From VBCG01 sp044226535 (GTDB lineage Bacteria; Pseudomonadota; Gammaproteobacteria; Burkholderiales; Casimicrobiaceae): a stretch of 64,000 nucleotides of DNA. Location: assembly GCA_044226535.1 (NCBI GenBank), contig JBGAGT010000004.1:124001-188000 (forward strand), in the 5' to 3' direction. Shown here one piece after another: positions 27,585-35,418 of this stretch (positions within the stretch are counted from its first letter, which is position 1; each line of letters begins with the position of its first letter). Position numbers and translations under genes: made by a program. The notes beneath the pieces are model-generated. The model searched no databases. It was not told the origin of the DNA and saw only the letters and a list, made by a program, of their open reading frames with translations.

Positions 27585-28522
27585 GCGCCCCGGCGGAGGC
27601 TGCTCCCGCCGTGTTCGGGCGCCCTGCACAGCGCGACCCGACGGCGCTGCGCGTCGCCCTGGTCGCGCTCGCGCTGCTGTTCGTTGCCCTGTTCCTCGCG
27701 CTGCCGCTCGCCTTCGTGCTACACCAGGCGCTCGCCAAGGGCCTCGACGCGTGGATCACCGCCGTGACCGACCCGGATGCCCGCTCGGCGATACGCCTGA
27801 CGCTGCTCACCGCGGCGATCGCCGTGCCGGCGAACCTGGTGTTCGGCATCGCCGCCGCCTGGGCCATCACCAAGTTCGACTTCCGCGGCAAGAGCGTGCT
27901 CACCACGTTGATCGACCTTCCCTTCGCGGTGTCGCCGGTGATCTCGGGCCTGATCTACGTGCTGATCTTCGGCTTGCAGGGCTGGTTCGGCGAATGGCTG
28001 CGGGCGCACGACCTCAAGGTGATCTTTGCGGTGCCCGGCATCGTGCTCGCGACGATCTTCGTCACCTTCCCCTTCATCGCGCGCGAGCTCATCCCGCTGA
28101 TGCAGGCACAGGGAAGCGACCAGGAAGAGGCCGCCACGACGCTCGGGGCCGGCGGGTTCGCGACCTTCACGCGCATCACGCTACCCAACATCAAGTGGGG
28201 ACTCTTGTACGGCGTGATCCTGTGCAACGCCCGCGCGATGGGCGAGTTCGGCGCGGTGTCGGTGGTGTCGGGGCACATCCGCGGCGAGACCAACACCATG
28301 CCGCTGCACGTCGAGATCCTCTACAACGAGTACCAGTTCGGCGCGGCCTTCGCCGTGGCCTCGCTGCTCGCGCTGCTGGCGCTCGTCACGCTGGGCGCCA
28401 AGTACGTGATCGAGCAGCGTCATCTCCTGCGCCTTGGCGCGACCGCCGCCCACGGCGACCGCGGTGACGGCCACCGCGACCGCGACCTGCCCGACCCCAT
28501 CCCCCGGAGTGCCACCACATGA
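27581..28522 (+). CDS. cysW: Sulfate ABC transporter permease CysW
   Basis: The product is 313 residues with six membrane helices. Signatures are VDLPFAVSPVISGLIYVLIF, the EAA loop EEAATTLGAGGFATFTRIT and NARAMGEFGAVSVVSGHIRG. The last 30 residues are His/Asp/Arg-rich and not conserved. It overlaps cysT and cysA by four bases each. Confidence 0.93.
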   Translation: MSAPAEAAPAVFGRPAQRDPTALRVALVALALLFVALFLALPLAFVLHQALAKGLDAWITAVTDPDARSAIRLTLLTAAIAVPANLVFGIAAAWAITKFDFRGKSVLTTLIDLPFAVSPVISGLIYVLIFGLQGWFGEWLRAHDLKVIFAVPGIVLATIFVTFPFIARELIPLMQAQGSDQEEAATTLGAGGFATFTRITLPNIKWGLLYGVILCNARAMGEFGAVSVVSGHIRGETNTMPLHVEILYNEYQFGAAFAVASLLALLALVTLGAKYVIEQRHLLRLGATAAHGDRGDGHRDRDLPDPIPRSATT

Positions 28523-29691
28523 GCATCGAGCTCGACCACATCGTCAAGCGCTTCGGCGCCTTCACCGCCGCCGACGACGTTTCGCTGACCATCGGGACCG
28601 GCGAGCTCGTCGCCCTGCTCGGTCCCTCCGGCTCGGGCAAGACCACGCTGCTGCGCATCATCGCAGGGCTCGAATCCGCCGACGCCGGCAGCGTGCGCTT
28701 CCACGGCGAGGATGCCACGGCGCGGCATGCACGCGAGCGCCAGGTGGGCTTCGTGTTCCAGCACTACGCGCTGTTCGGCCACCTGAGCATCTTCGAGAAC
28801 GTCGCGTTCGGGCTGCGCGTGCAACCGCGGCGCCAGCGCCTCGACGAACGCGCGATCCGCGCCAGGGTGAAGTCGCTGCTCGAGCTCGTGCAGCTCGACT
28901 GGCTTTCGGGGCGCTTCCCCCACGAGCTCTCGGGCGGCCAGCGGCAGCGCATCGCGCTGGCGCGCGCGCTCGCGGTCGAGCCGCGCGTGCTGCTGCTCGA
29001 CGAGCCCTTCGGCGCGCTCGACGCCCGCGTGCGCGAGGAGCTGCGGCTGTGGCTGCGGCGGCTGCACGACGAGGTGCACGTGACCAGCGTGTTCGTCACC
29101 CACGACCAGCAGGAGGCGCTCGAGGTGGCCGACCGCGTGGTGGTGCTGAACCGTGGCCGCATCGAGCAGGTGGGCACGCCTGAGGAGGTCTACGAGCGTC
29201 CCGCGACGCCCTTCGTGCTGGGCTTCCTCGGCCATGTGAACCGCCTGCGCATCGACGATGCCGAGGTCCATGCACGGCCGCACGACATCGCGGTGGAGAC
29301 CGCCGCGCGCGAAGGCGCGGTCGCCGCGCGCTACGTGGACGGCCTCGCGCTGGGCGCGGTGGCGCGCCTCCAGTTCACGCAGGAAGGGGGCGGATCGGTG
29401 CGCGTCGAGGTGCCGCGCGAGCGCTTCCACGCGCTGGCGCTGCGACCGGGATCGACGGCATGGCTGCGGCCCGAGCGGGTCGCGCGATTCGCCGGGAAGC
29501 GGGGACCCAGCCGTAACGCAGCGCCAAGGCTGGGTCCCCGCTTCCGCGGGGATGACGGCATGCGGGCGTTCAGCCGACGCGCTCGGCGCGCAGCGCGGCT
29601 TCGGCGCGTCCCAGCAGCTCGTCGAAGCCGACCGAATCATTGGACTGCGCCGTGGCGATCGACAGCATCACCGGCGACGATTGCCCCTTGA
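28519..29691 (+). CDS. cysA: Sulfate ABC transporter ATP-binding protein CysA, with a repeat-derived C-terminal extension
   Basis: The product is 390 residues. Walker A GPSGSGKTT, signature LSGGQRQRIALARA and Walker B LLLDEPFGALD are intact. The regulatory C-terminal domain ends at TAWLRPERVARFA, where CysA proteins normally stop. From there the frame runs through an 18-bp-arm hairpin repeat (29495-29545) and another 45 Arg-rich codons to a stop at 29691, inside the convergent GGDEF gene. The last 60 or so residues therefore look like an accidental extension after the native stop was lost. It energises sulfate import through CysT and CysW. Confidence 0.9.
   Translation: MSIELDHIVKRFGAFTAADDVSLTIGTGELVALLGPSGSGKTTLLRIIAGLESADAGSVRFHGEDATARHARERQVGFVFQHYALFGHLSIFENVAFGLRVQPRRQRLDERAIRARVKSLLELVQLDWLSGRFPHELSGGQRQRIALARALAVEPRVLLLDEPFGALDARVREELRLWLRRLHDEVHVTSVFVTHDQQEALEVADRVVVLNRGRIEQVGTPEEVYERPATPFVLGFLGHVNRLRIDDAEVHARPHDIAVETAAREGAVAARYVDGLALGAVARLQFTQEGGGSVRVEVPRERFHALALRPGSTAWLRPERVARFAGKRGPSRNAAPRLGPRFRGDDGMRAFSRRARRAARLRRVPAARRSRPNHWTAPWRSTASPATIAP
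29495..29556. repeat. dRS3/REP-like hairpin within the cysA 3' end
   Basis: Perfect 18-bp arms (29495-29512 and 29528-29545) are separated by 15 bp and followed by GCGGGGATGAC. This is the same element family as the intergenic copies. Here it is translated as part of cysA and could also act as a terminator between the convergent genes. Confidence 0.85.
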
Positions 29692-30439
29692 CCACGATGG
29701 CGCGCGCGACGACATCGTCGATGGGCACGAAGTCGGCGTCGATCGCCGACTGCACCACGACGAAGCGGTCGCCGTCCCAGCGGATCGCCACGCTGTCCTC
29801 GCCCGCACCCTTGGCGAGGCGCGCCGCGTAGGTCTTCAGCACCAGGTCGCAGGCGATGAGCCCCTGCGCGGCATTGAGCTCGGCGAAACGGTCGACGTCG
29901 GTGACCATGATGCGCACCGAGCGCCCGCGCTTGAACGCGTCCTCCATGTAGGCCCGGGCCTCCTTGCGCCCCGTCATGCGGTTCCACAGGCCGGTCAGCG
30001 AATCGCGCTCGTGCTCGCGCTTGCGCTCGTCGTCGTGGGCGCGCGCACGGTTGGCCAGCGACGCGAGCCCGCGCATCACCTGCGCGGCGGCGTCGGTGCC
30101 GGGAAGGTCGAAGCGCGGCGGCACCTCGCCGTCGACATAGGCCTCCATCACATCGATCGAGGCGTCGAGCGCCGAGAGCAGCCGCGAGACCCCGAGCAGG
30201 GCGAGCAGGAAGCCCGCGAGCAGCGCCAGCGTGAACGTCACGAGCAGCGCGACCACCGACAGGCGCCCCGCGCCGAACACGATCACCAGCCACGCGACGA
30301 GGCCCGGGAGCGCGAAGGCGGCCGCCAGCACCGCGGCGAACTTCGCCTTGTAGCTCCCGAAGAACGGGAAGCTCGCGAGCAGCCGGTACAAGCCGAGCGG
30401 GTGGCGGCGCTTGGGAGGGGAGGCGTTGGACGTTGCCAT
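29570..30439 (-). CDS. Membrane protein with degenerate GGDEF domain
   Basis: The product is 289 residues. Two membrane helices (about 30-80) are followed by a short linker and a diguanylate-cyclase-fold domain beginning RDSLTGLWNRMTGRKEARAY. The active-site GGDEF is replaced by WDGDRF in AIRWDGDRFVVV, so cyclase activity is doubtful. It may be a receptor-like or inactive signalling protein; MVTDVDRFAELNAAQG retains the metal-binding Asp region. The start at 30439 (MATSNAS) precedes the first helix sensibly; the frame continues upstream through the tRNA. The 3' end overlaps cysA by 122 bp. Confidence 0.8.
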   Translation of the reverse strand: MATSNASPPKRRHPLGLYRLLASFPFFGSYKAKFAAVLAAAFALPGLVAWLVIVFGAGRLSVVALLVTFTLALLAGFLLALLGVSRLLSALDASIDVMEAYVDGEVPPRFDLPGTDAAAQVMRGLASLANRARAHDDERKREHERDSLTGLWNRMTGRKEARAYMEDAFKRGRSVRIMVTDVDRFAELNAAQGLIACDLVLKTYAARLAKGAGEDSVAIRWDGDRFVVVQSAIDADFVPIDDVVARAIVVKGQSSPVMLSIATAQSNDSVGFDELLGRAEAALRAERVG

Positions 30440-30587
30440 GGCGTGGAACGCGCCGCGCGATCGCGCGGCCGTCGCGACCGACGGGGAGGCGCGTATCGTA
30501 CCTGCAATCGGGCGCCACTGCTGCTCGCGTTCACGCCGGCGTCGCATGCGCCATGCCGGCGGCCGCGCGATTAGAATCGCCCTGCGT

Positions 30588-30671
30588 GCCCGGGTGGCGA
30601 AACTGGTAGACGCAGGGGACTTAAAATCCCCAGGCCGCAAGGTCGTGCCGGTTCGAGTCCGGCCCTGGGCA
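30588..30671 (+). tRNA. tRNA-Leu (anticodon UAA)
   Basis: The 84-nt gene folds as a class II tRNA. The acceptor arm pairs GCCCGGG with CCTGGGC, the anticodon stem pairs GGGGA with TCCCC around the loop CTTAAAA, and the T arm contains GTTCGAGTCC. The anticodon TAA is at 30622-30624. The 3' CCA is not encoded (ACT follows), so it must be added by the nucleotidyltransferase. Confidence 0.97.
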
Positions 30672-30795
30672 CTCAGTGCGGGAATTTCGCGGCGATGCGC
30701 TGCGCTGCTTCACGAGCACACCGGCCTGGCGCGCGATCGTGGGGAACAACACACGAACGACCACCGGGCGGCGAACCGCATTCGGCGTCGCCGCC

Positions 30796-31476
30796 TCAGC
30801 GCCTCGTCATCCCGCCCATCTGCGCGATGTCACCCATCACCTTCTGCATGCGCTCCATGGCGTTGCCGCCCGAGCTCACCATGCCCTGCATCGCGCGCAC
30901 CAGGTTCTGCGCCTTGGTGAGGTCGGGCATCATGGCCATCGCGGCCTTGAGCTCGCGCCCGCCCGGCGCGTCGCCGACCTGCGCCTCGATCAGCGTGAAC
31001 AGGCGCTTCTGCATCTCGCTGATCAGCTCGAACATCTGGTTCCAGTAGCCGATCGCGCGCTCGACCGCCTCCTTCGCGGCATCCTGGCCGGCGGCGACCA
31101 GCGCGTCGGGCGAGCGCACGCCGGCGGCGTTGCGCATCTGCCGCTCGCCGAAGGCGCGCGCCTCGGCGGCGCCGGCGAGCTGCAGGTCGCGCATGCGCGT
31201 CGACGACTCGACCGCGGCGTTGATCACCTCGAGCGCCAGCCGGGTGTTGGCCTTGTAGAGCTCGATCGCCTGCTCGGGCGTCATCAGCTTGGACGACTTG
31301 GCGAGGGCCGCGAAATCGGGCATGACCGACGCCTTGCGCGAGGCGCCCGTTCCGGTGCCCTTGCGCGCCGTGGTCTTGCGTGCGGCTTTCTTCGGCCGCC
31401 GGGTGGCGCGCTTCTTCGGCGCGGACGCGGTCTTGGCGGCGGCGGACTTTGCAGGGGCACGCTTGGCAGTGGCCAT
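30796..31476 (-). CDS. Phasin-family protein with Lys/Ala-rich N-terminus
   Basis: The product is 226 residues. The first 50 residues are a histone-H1-like Lys/Ala/Arg-rich tail. The rest is an amphipathic helical phasin domain (LMTPEQAIELYKANTRLALE, then SPDALVAAGQDAAKEAVERA). Phasins coat polyhydroxyalkanoate granules; PhaF-like members with a basic tail also bind DNA and help distribute granules at division. GGAG lies before ATG 31476. It is divergent from the MgtC gene. Confidence 0.8.
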   Translation of the reverse strand: MATAKRAPAKSAAAKTASAPKKRATRRPKKAARKTTARKGTGTGASRKASVMPDFAALAKSSKLMTPEQAIELYKANTRLALEVINAAVESSTRMRDLQLAGAAEARAFGERQMRNAAGVRSPDALVAAGQDAAKEAVERAIGYWNQMFELISEMQKRLFTLIEAQVGDAPGGRELKAAMAMMPDLTKAQNLVRAMQGMVSSGGNAMERMQKVMGDIAQMGGMTRR

Positions 31477-31595
31477 CGTGGTTCTCCGTGAGGGGCGTCG
31501 GGGAACGGCCATCAAACGCTGATTGCACGGCCGAGTCAAGGGTGCACGCGACAGGTGCTATATTTTTCGCCAGGCAATATCCCGGTAACGTCTGC

Positions 31596-32276
31596 ATGAT
31601 CGTCCATCAGGAACTGTTGTTGCGTCTCGCCGTCGCGGCCGTGCTCGGCAGCGTCATCGGCATCGAGCGCGAGAGGCTCGCGTGGGTCGCAGGGCTGCGC
31701 ACGCACATGCTGGTGTGCGTGGGCTCGGCGCTGATGATGATCGTCTCGGCCTACGGCTTCTCCGACGTGCTCGGCGCCGAGCATGTCGTGCTCGACCCCT
31801 CGCGCATCGCCGCGCAGGTGGTGAGCGGCATCGGCTTCCTCGGCGCGGGCACCATCCTGCTGCGCCAGGACACCATCCGCGGCCTCACCACCGCGGCGAG
31901 CCTGTGGACGGTCGCGGGCATCGGGCTCGCCGTGGGCGGTGGCATGTATGTCGCCGCCATCGGCGCGACGCTGCTCATCTTCCTCATCCTCGCCGGCATC
32001 AAGCCCCTCGAACGCCGCTTCTGGAGCGGCGCGCGCCAGGCGCACGTGCTGTCGGTGCGCGTCGACCGCAATTCGCCCGCGATCGACGCCGCGGAGGCCG
32101 TGCTGCGCGAGATGCCGCTCACCGTGCAGTCGCTCACCCTGCTTCCCGGCCGCACCGAGGACGAGCAGGAAATCCAGGTGCTGCTGACACGGGTTCCGGG
32201 ATCGGAGCTCGTCTCGGTCACCAAGCGCGTCGCCGCCATCCAGGGCGTGCGCAGCGTGATGATCGGCGAGCGCTAG
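31596..32276 (+). CDS. MgtC/SapB-family membrane protein
   Basis: The product is 226 residues. Four to five membrane helices carry the MgtC signatures GSVIGIERERLAWVAGLRTH and SGIGFLGAGTILLRQDTIRG. A C-terminal ACT-like soluble domain of about 75 residues follows. Family members are linked to Mg2+ limitation, acid and intracellular survival through effects on ATP synthase or transport. Its Mg2+ regulation cannot be seen here. It is followed by a cluster of hairpin repeats that could end the transcript. Confidence 0.88.
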   Translation: MIVHQELLLRLAVAAVLGSVIGIERERLAWVAGLRTHMLVCVGSALMMIVSAYGFSDVLGAEHVVLDPSRIAAQVVSGIGFLGAGTILLRQDTIRGLTTAASLWTVAGIGLAVGGGMYVAAIGATLLIFLILAGIKPLERRFWSGARQAHVLSVRVDRNSPAIDAAEAVLREMPLTVQSLTLLPGRTEDEQEIQVLLTRVPGSELVSVTKRVAAIQGVRSVMIGER

Positions 32277-32281
32277 CCCCC

Positions 32282-32372
32282 GTCATTCCCGCGCACGCGG
32301 GAATCCATCGACCATCCGTCGTTCCCGCGAAAGCGGGAATCCAGCGTGGGTCCCCGCTTTCGCGGGGATGAC
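32282..32372. repeat. Cluster of three dRS3/REP-like hairpins
   Basis: Three copies lie in a row: two forward (GTCATTCCCGCG... at 32282 and GTCGTTCCCGCG... at 32318) and one inverted (ending GGGGATGAC at 32372). They occupy the gap between the MgtC gene and the convergent 49-residue gene. Confidence 0.85.
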
Positions 32373-32425
32373 GATCGATGCGGGGATGACGATCGATGCG
32401 GGAATGACGATCGATGCGGGACGAC
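32367..32425. repeat. 18-bp tandem repeat
   Basis: The unit GATGACGATCGATGCGGG recurs with an exact 18-bp period from 32367 (two full copies, a third starting AATGAC and a partial fourth). It begins at the end of the last hairpin element and seems to be an expansion of its tail. Confidence 0.85.
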
Positions 32426-32446
32426 GTCTCGGTGGTGCAATACGTT

Positions 32447-32596
32447 TCAATGATGCTTGAAGTACTGCACCGCGCGCTCGTGCGCCTCGGCCTTCTCGCG
32501 CGTGCTGAACGTGCCGAGGTTGCGCCGCTTGCCGGTCTTGGGGTCGAGCTTGCGCGAATAGAGCCGGTATTCGCCGCTGGGCAGTTTGCGGATCAT
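32447..32596 (-). CDS. Small conserved-looking basic protein (49 residues)
   Basis: A short frame of 49 residues runs from ATG 32596 to TGA 32447, with a strong Shine-Dalgarno GGAGGTG just upstream. It begins MIRKLPSGEYRLYSRKLDP and ends VQYFKHH. The middle, KTGKRRNLGTFSTREKAEAH, resembles the arm-type DNA-binding (AP2-like) domain at the N-terminus of tyrosine integrases, but no catalytic domain follows. It could be a stand-alone DNA-binding protein. It is divergent from lexA, 156 bp away. The function is unknown. Confidence 0.7.
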   Translation of the reverse strand: MIRKLPSGEYRLYSRKLDPKTGKRRNLGTFSTREKAEAHERAVQYFKHH

Positions 32597-32694
32597 CGAT
32601 CACCTCCACGGGGCCATTCGGAAAGCCCTCGAGGCGTCGAGCTTGGCACCGCGCGCGGCGCAGCGCTGTCGGCGCAAACCCGATTCCATGCCCC

Positions 32695-32746
32695 TTGACG
32701 ACCCGGCATCGCCGCCTATAATCACGGTACCGGATATCCATACGGT
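32695..32746 (+). promoter_or_regulatory. lexA promoter with LexA-type operator
   Basis: TTGACG (32695-32700) and TATAAT (32717-32722) are separated by 16 bp, a near-consensus promoter. Six bases after the -10 lies ACCGGATATCCATACGGT (32729-32746), an inverted repeat with one mismatch in 7-bp arms and a 4-bp spacer. It covers the expected start of transcription. Nearly the same 18 bp precede dnaE2 at 50259, so it is the probable operator of this LexA. Confidence 0.8.
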
Positions 32747-32752
32747 AGTGCC

Positions 32753-33475
32753 GTGACCCTCTCCCGCAAGCCCAAGCCCTCCCCCGGTTCCAGCCTGGCC
32801 CGCGCGCCGCGGCGCCCCTTCGCGCAGCTCCGCGAGCCCGAGTCGCCGCCCGCGCCGCCCACCCTCACTGCGCGCCAGCGGCAGATCCTCGACTGGATCC
32901 GCACCCACATCGACACCACCGGCATGCCGCCCACGCGCGCCGAGATCGCGAGAGGGCTGGGCTTTTCCACGGCGAGCTCGGCCGAGGACCACTTGCAGGC
33001 GCTGGCGCGCAAGGGTGCGCTGGACATCGTGCCCGGCGCCTCGCGCGGCCTGCGCCTGCGCGACATCCCCGGCATGCCGCTGCAGGGCACCCTGCCGCTG
33101 GTGGGGCGCGTGGCAGCCGGCCAGCCCATCCTCGCCACCGGCCACGTCGAGGCGCATTACCGCGTCGACCCCGCCCTCTTCACGCCGCGTGCCGACTACC
33201 TCCTGCGCGTGCGCGGCAGCAGCATGCAGGACGCCGGCATCCTCGACGGCGACCTCCTCGCCGTGCACAAGGCCGACGAGGCGCGCAGCGGCGAGATCGT
33301 GGTGGCGCGCCTCGACGACGAGGTCACCGTCAAGCGGCTGCGCCGCAAGGGCCGGCTGGTCGAGCTCGTCGCCGAGAACCCGGCGTTCGCGCCCATCGTC
33401 GTCGATCCCGCGCAGCAGGCATTCGCCATCGAGGGCATCGGCGTCGGCCTGATCCGCGGAGGACGTTCGCTATGA
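32753..33475 (+). CDS. lexA: LexA-family repressor (second-type LexA of the imuAB/dnaE2 system)
   Basis: The product is 240 residues, longer than the usual 200 because of a Pro/Arg-rich leader of about 38 residues. Next comes the winged helix-turn-helix (LTARQRQILDWIRTHIDTTG; MPPTRAEIARGLGFSTASSA). The self-cleavage Ala-Gly is in RVAAGQPI, the catalytic serine in RGSSMQDAGILDGD and the lysine in DEVTVKRLRR. GTG at 32753 is the first start after the operator; a start nearer the helix-turn-helix is possible. It heads an operon with gst, voc, imuA and imuB. RecA-stimulated cleavage after DNA damage would derepress it and dnaE2. Confidence 0.92.
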   Translation: MTLSRKPKPSPGSSLARAPRRPFAQLREPESPPAPPTLTARQRQILDWIRTHIDTTGMPPTRAEIARGLGFSTASSAEDHLQALARKGALDIVPGASRGLRLRDIPGMPLQGTLPLVGRVAAGQPILATGHVEAHYRVDPALFTPRADYLLRVRGSSMQDAGILDGDLLAVHKADEARSGEIVVARLDDEVTVKRLRRKGRLVELVAENPAFAPIVVDPAQQAFAIEGIGVGLIRGGRSL

Positions 33476-34113
33476 GCTATGTGCTGTACGGCAAGAAAGG
33501 CTCGGGCTCGGCGTCGGTCGAGGCGGCGCTCACCCTCGTCGGCGCGCCCTTCCGCCTGGTCGAGGCCGCGGAATGGGACCGCAACGCCGACTACGAGGCG
33601 CTGCTGAAGGTCAACCCCATCGGCCAGATCCCGACGCTCCTCCTGCCCGACGGCAGCGCGCTGTCGGAAAGCGTGGCCATCCACATCCACCTCGCCGAGG
33701 CATTCCCCCAGGCACAGTGGCTGCCGCGCGAGCTTTCCGCGCGCGCACAGGCGATACGCGGCCTCGTGTTCATCGCCGCCAACTGCTACCCGATGATCAC
33801 CATCATCGACTACCCCGAGCGCTTCGTCGCCGACCTGGGCGAGGACGATGCCTTGAAGGCGCGCGTGCGCAGCGCCACGCGCGCGCGGCTGCACCTGCAC
33901 TGGGACATGTTCGCCGATCTTTTCCCCGCGCGACCCTTCCTCTCCGGCGCCACGATCGGCGCGCTCGACCTCTACGCCGCGGTGGTGTCCAGGTGGTCGG
34001 GGGGGCGCCCCCACATCGAGCGCTCGCGCCCCGCGCTGTACGAGGCGCTGCAGAAGATCGAGGCCGACCCGCGCGTCGCCGAGGTGTTCGCGCGGCACTG
34101 GACGCCCAAATGA
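33472..34113 (+). CDS. Glutathione S-transferase family protein
   Basis: The product is 213 residues. The N-terminal thioredoxin-like domain contains VNPIGQIPTLLLPDGSALSE, with the cis-proline and the Ser-Glu that hold glutathione, and an all-helical C-terminal domain follows. It is probably a detoxifying or thiol-transfer enzyme. Its start overlaps the lexA stop (ATGA), so it belongs to the damage-inducible operon, an unusual guest in an imuAB cassette. Confidence 0.88.
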   Translation: MSYVLYGKKGSGSASVEAALTLVGAPFRLVEAAEWDRNADYEALLKVNPIGQIPTLLLPDGSALSESVAIHIHLAEAFPQAQWLPRELSARAQAIRGLVFIAANCYPMITIIDYPERFVADLGEDDALKARVRSATRARLHLHWDMFADLFPARPFLSGATIGALDLYAAVVSRWSGGRPHIERSRPALYEALQKIEADPRVAEVFARHWTPK

Positions 34114-34126
34114 CCAGGAGACCCAC

Positions 34127-34576
34127 ATGAGCGTAAAAGCGATCCCCGACGGTTACGAGACCGTCACGCCCTACATCATCGTCGACGGTGCGGCCGCGGC
34201 GATCGAGTTCTACAAGAAGGCCTTCGGCGCCACCGAGCTCATGCGCTTCGAGGGGCCCGGTGGCCGCATCGGCCATGCGGAGATCCGCATCGGCAAGGGC
34301 GTGGTGATGCTCGCCGACGAGATGGACACGCACCGGGGGCCGAACAAGCTGGGCGGCAGCCCGGTGAGCCTGATGTTCTACGTCGAGGACGTCGACGCCG
34401 TGCATGCGCGCGCGGTGGCCGCGGGCGGCATCTCGACGCGCGAGCCCGCCGACCAGTTCTACGGCGATCGCAGCGGCGGCATCACCGATCCCTTCGGCCA
34501 CACCTGGTGGATCTCGACCCACAAGAAGGACGTGTCGGTCGACGAGATGAAGAAGCACATGGCGGACGCGGGCTGA
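34127..34576 (+). CDS. VOC-family (PhnB/glyoxalase-like) protein
   Basis: The product is 149 residues. The family signature TVTPYIIVDGAAAAIEFYKK opens the single VOC domain, and FYGDRSGGITDPFGHTWWIS closes it. Related proteins are annotated as PhnB or glyoxalase/bleomycin-resistance family; no activity can be assigned. It is 13 bp after the GST gene, with a GGAG-type ribosome site, and 70 bp before imuA. Confidence 0.88.
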   Translation: MSVKAIPDGYETVTPYIIVDGAAAAIEFYKKAFGATELMRFEGPGGRIGHAEIRIGKGVVMLADEMDTHRGPNKLGGSPVSLMFYVEDVDAVHARAVAAGGISTREPADQFYGDRSGGITDPFGHTWWISTHKKDVSVDEMKKHMADAG

Positions 34577-34646
34577 AAGCCCCGCGGCCCGCTGTTTCGC
34601 CGTCGCCTTCGTTCCCTGCCGCTCGCGCTCGTTGCCGGTCGACCGG

Positions 34647-35408
34647 ATGGCCGCCGCGCCCGCCACCCTTTCCGCGCTGCTCGCCAATCCCGCGATCTGG
34701 CGCGGTGACGACTGCGCGCCCGAAGCCGCGGCCCTGCCCACCGGCTTCGCCGCACTCGACGCGGCGCTGCCGGGGGGCGGCTGGCCCGGTGCCGCGCTCT
34801 GCGAGATCCGCCTCGCGCAGGAGGGCATCGGCGAGCTGCGGCTGGTGATGCCCGCGCTGATCGCCCTCGCGCGCGAGCGCCGCGACATCGTCCTGGTGGC
34901 GCCCCCTTACCTGCCCTACGCCCCCGCGCTCGCCGCCGCGGGGCTCGACCTCGCGCGCCTCACCCTGGTGCGGGCCGCGCAGCCCGCGGATGCGGCGTGG
35001 GCGTTCGAGCAGGCGCTGCGCGCGCCCGAATGCGGCGCGGCCTTCGCCTGGCTCGCCACCGCCGACGAGCGCCTGCTGCGCCGGCTGGCCGTGGCCGCGC
35101 GCGACGGCCGCACGCTGGGCATGCTGTGGCGCAGGCCCGGCGAGCTCGCGAGCGCCAGCGTCGCCGCGCTGCGACTGGCGCTGGCCGCCCGCGACCAGCG
35201 GCTGGAGGTCCGCGTCGAGAAGCGCCGCGGCGGCGAGCTTGCGCGGCCGCTGCTGCTCGATGTGGGCTCGCCTGTTCCCCTGCCGGGCGCGCTGCCGGCC
35301 GCCTCGCCTGTCGCGCTGCCGGCCGCCTCGCCTGTCGCGCTGCCGGCCGGGCAGTGCGGCGTCCAGCCCGCCGCCCTGCCCGCCCGGCCGAGCCGCTACG
35401 CGCACTGA
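34647..35408 (+). CDS. imuA: ImuA (RecA-like component of the mutasome)
   Basis: The product is 253 residues. LPTGFAALDAALPGGGWPGA matches the start of ImuA/SulA-like RecA-related proteins, and GELRLVMPALIALARERRDI and IVLVAPPYLPYAPALAAAG continue the family pattern. ImuA supports the ImuB-DnaE2 translesion machinery. The C-terminal 40 residues contain a repeated ALPAASPV. I chose ATG at 34647 over TTG at 34632 because family alignments begin near here. It is followed by imuB 10 bp downstream. Confidence 0.85.
   Translation: MAAAPATLSALLANPAIWRGDDCAPEAAALPTGFAALDAALPGGGWPGAALCEIRLAQEGIGELRLVMPALIALARERRDIVLVAPPYLPYAPALAAAGLDLARLTLVRAAQPADAAWAFEQALRAPECGAAFAWLATADERLLRRLAVAARDGRTLGMLWRRPGELASASVAALRLALAARDQRLEVRVEKRRGGELARPLLLDVGSPVPLPGALPAASPVALPAASPVALPAGQCGVQPAALPARPSRYAH
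35289..35348. repeat. 24-bp in-frame tandem repeat in imuA
   Basis: Two and a half copies of a 24-bp unit encode ALPAASPV near the C-terminus of ImuA. The repeat keeps frame and lies outside the conserved RecA-like core. Confidence 0.85.
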
Positions 35409-35418
35409 CGCTGCCGCC

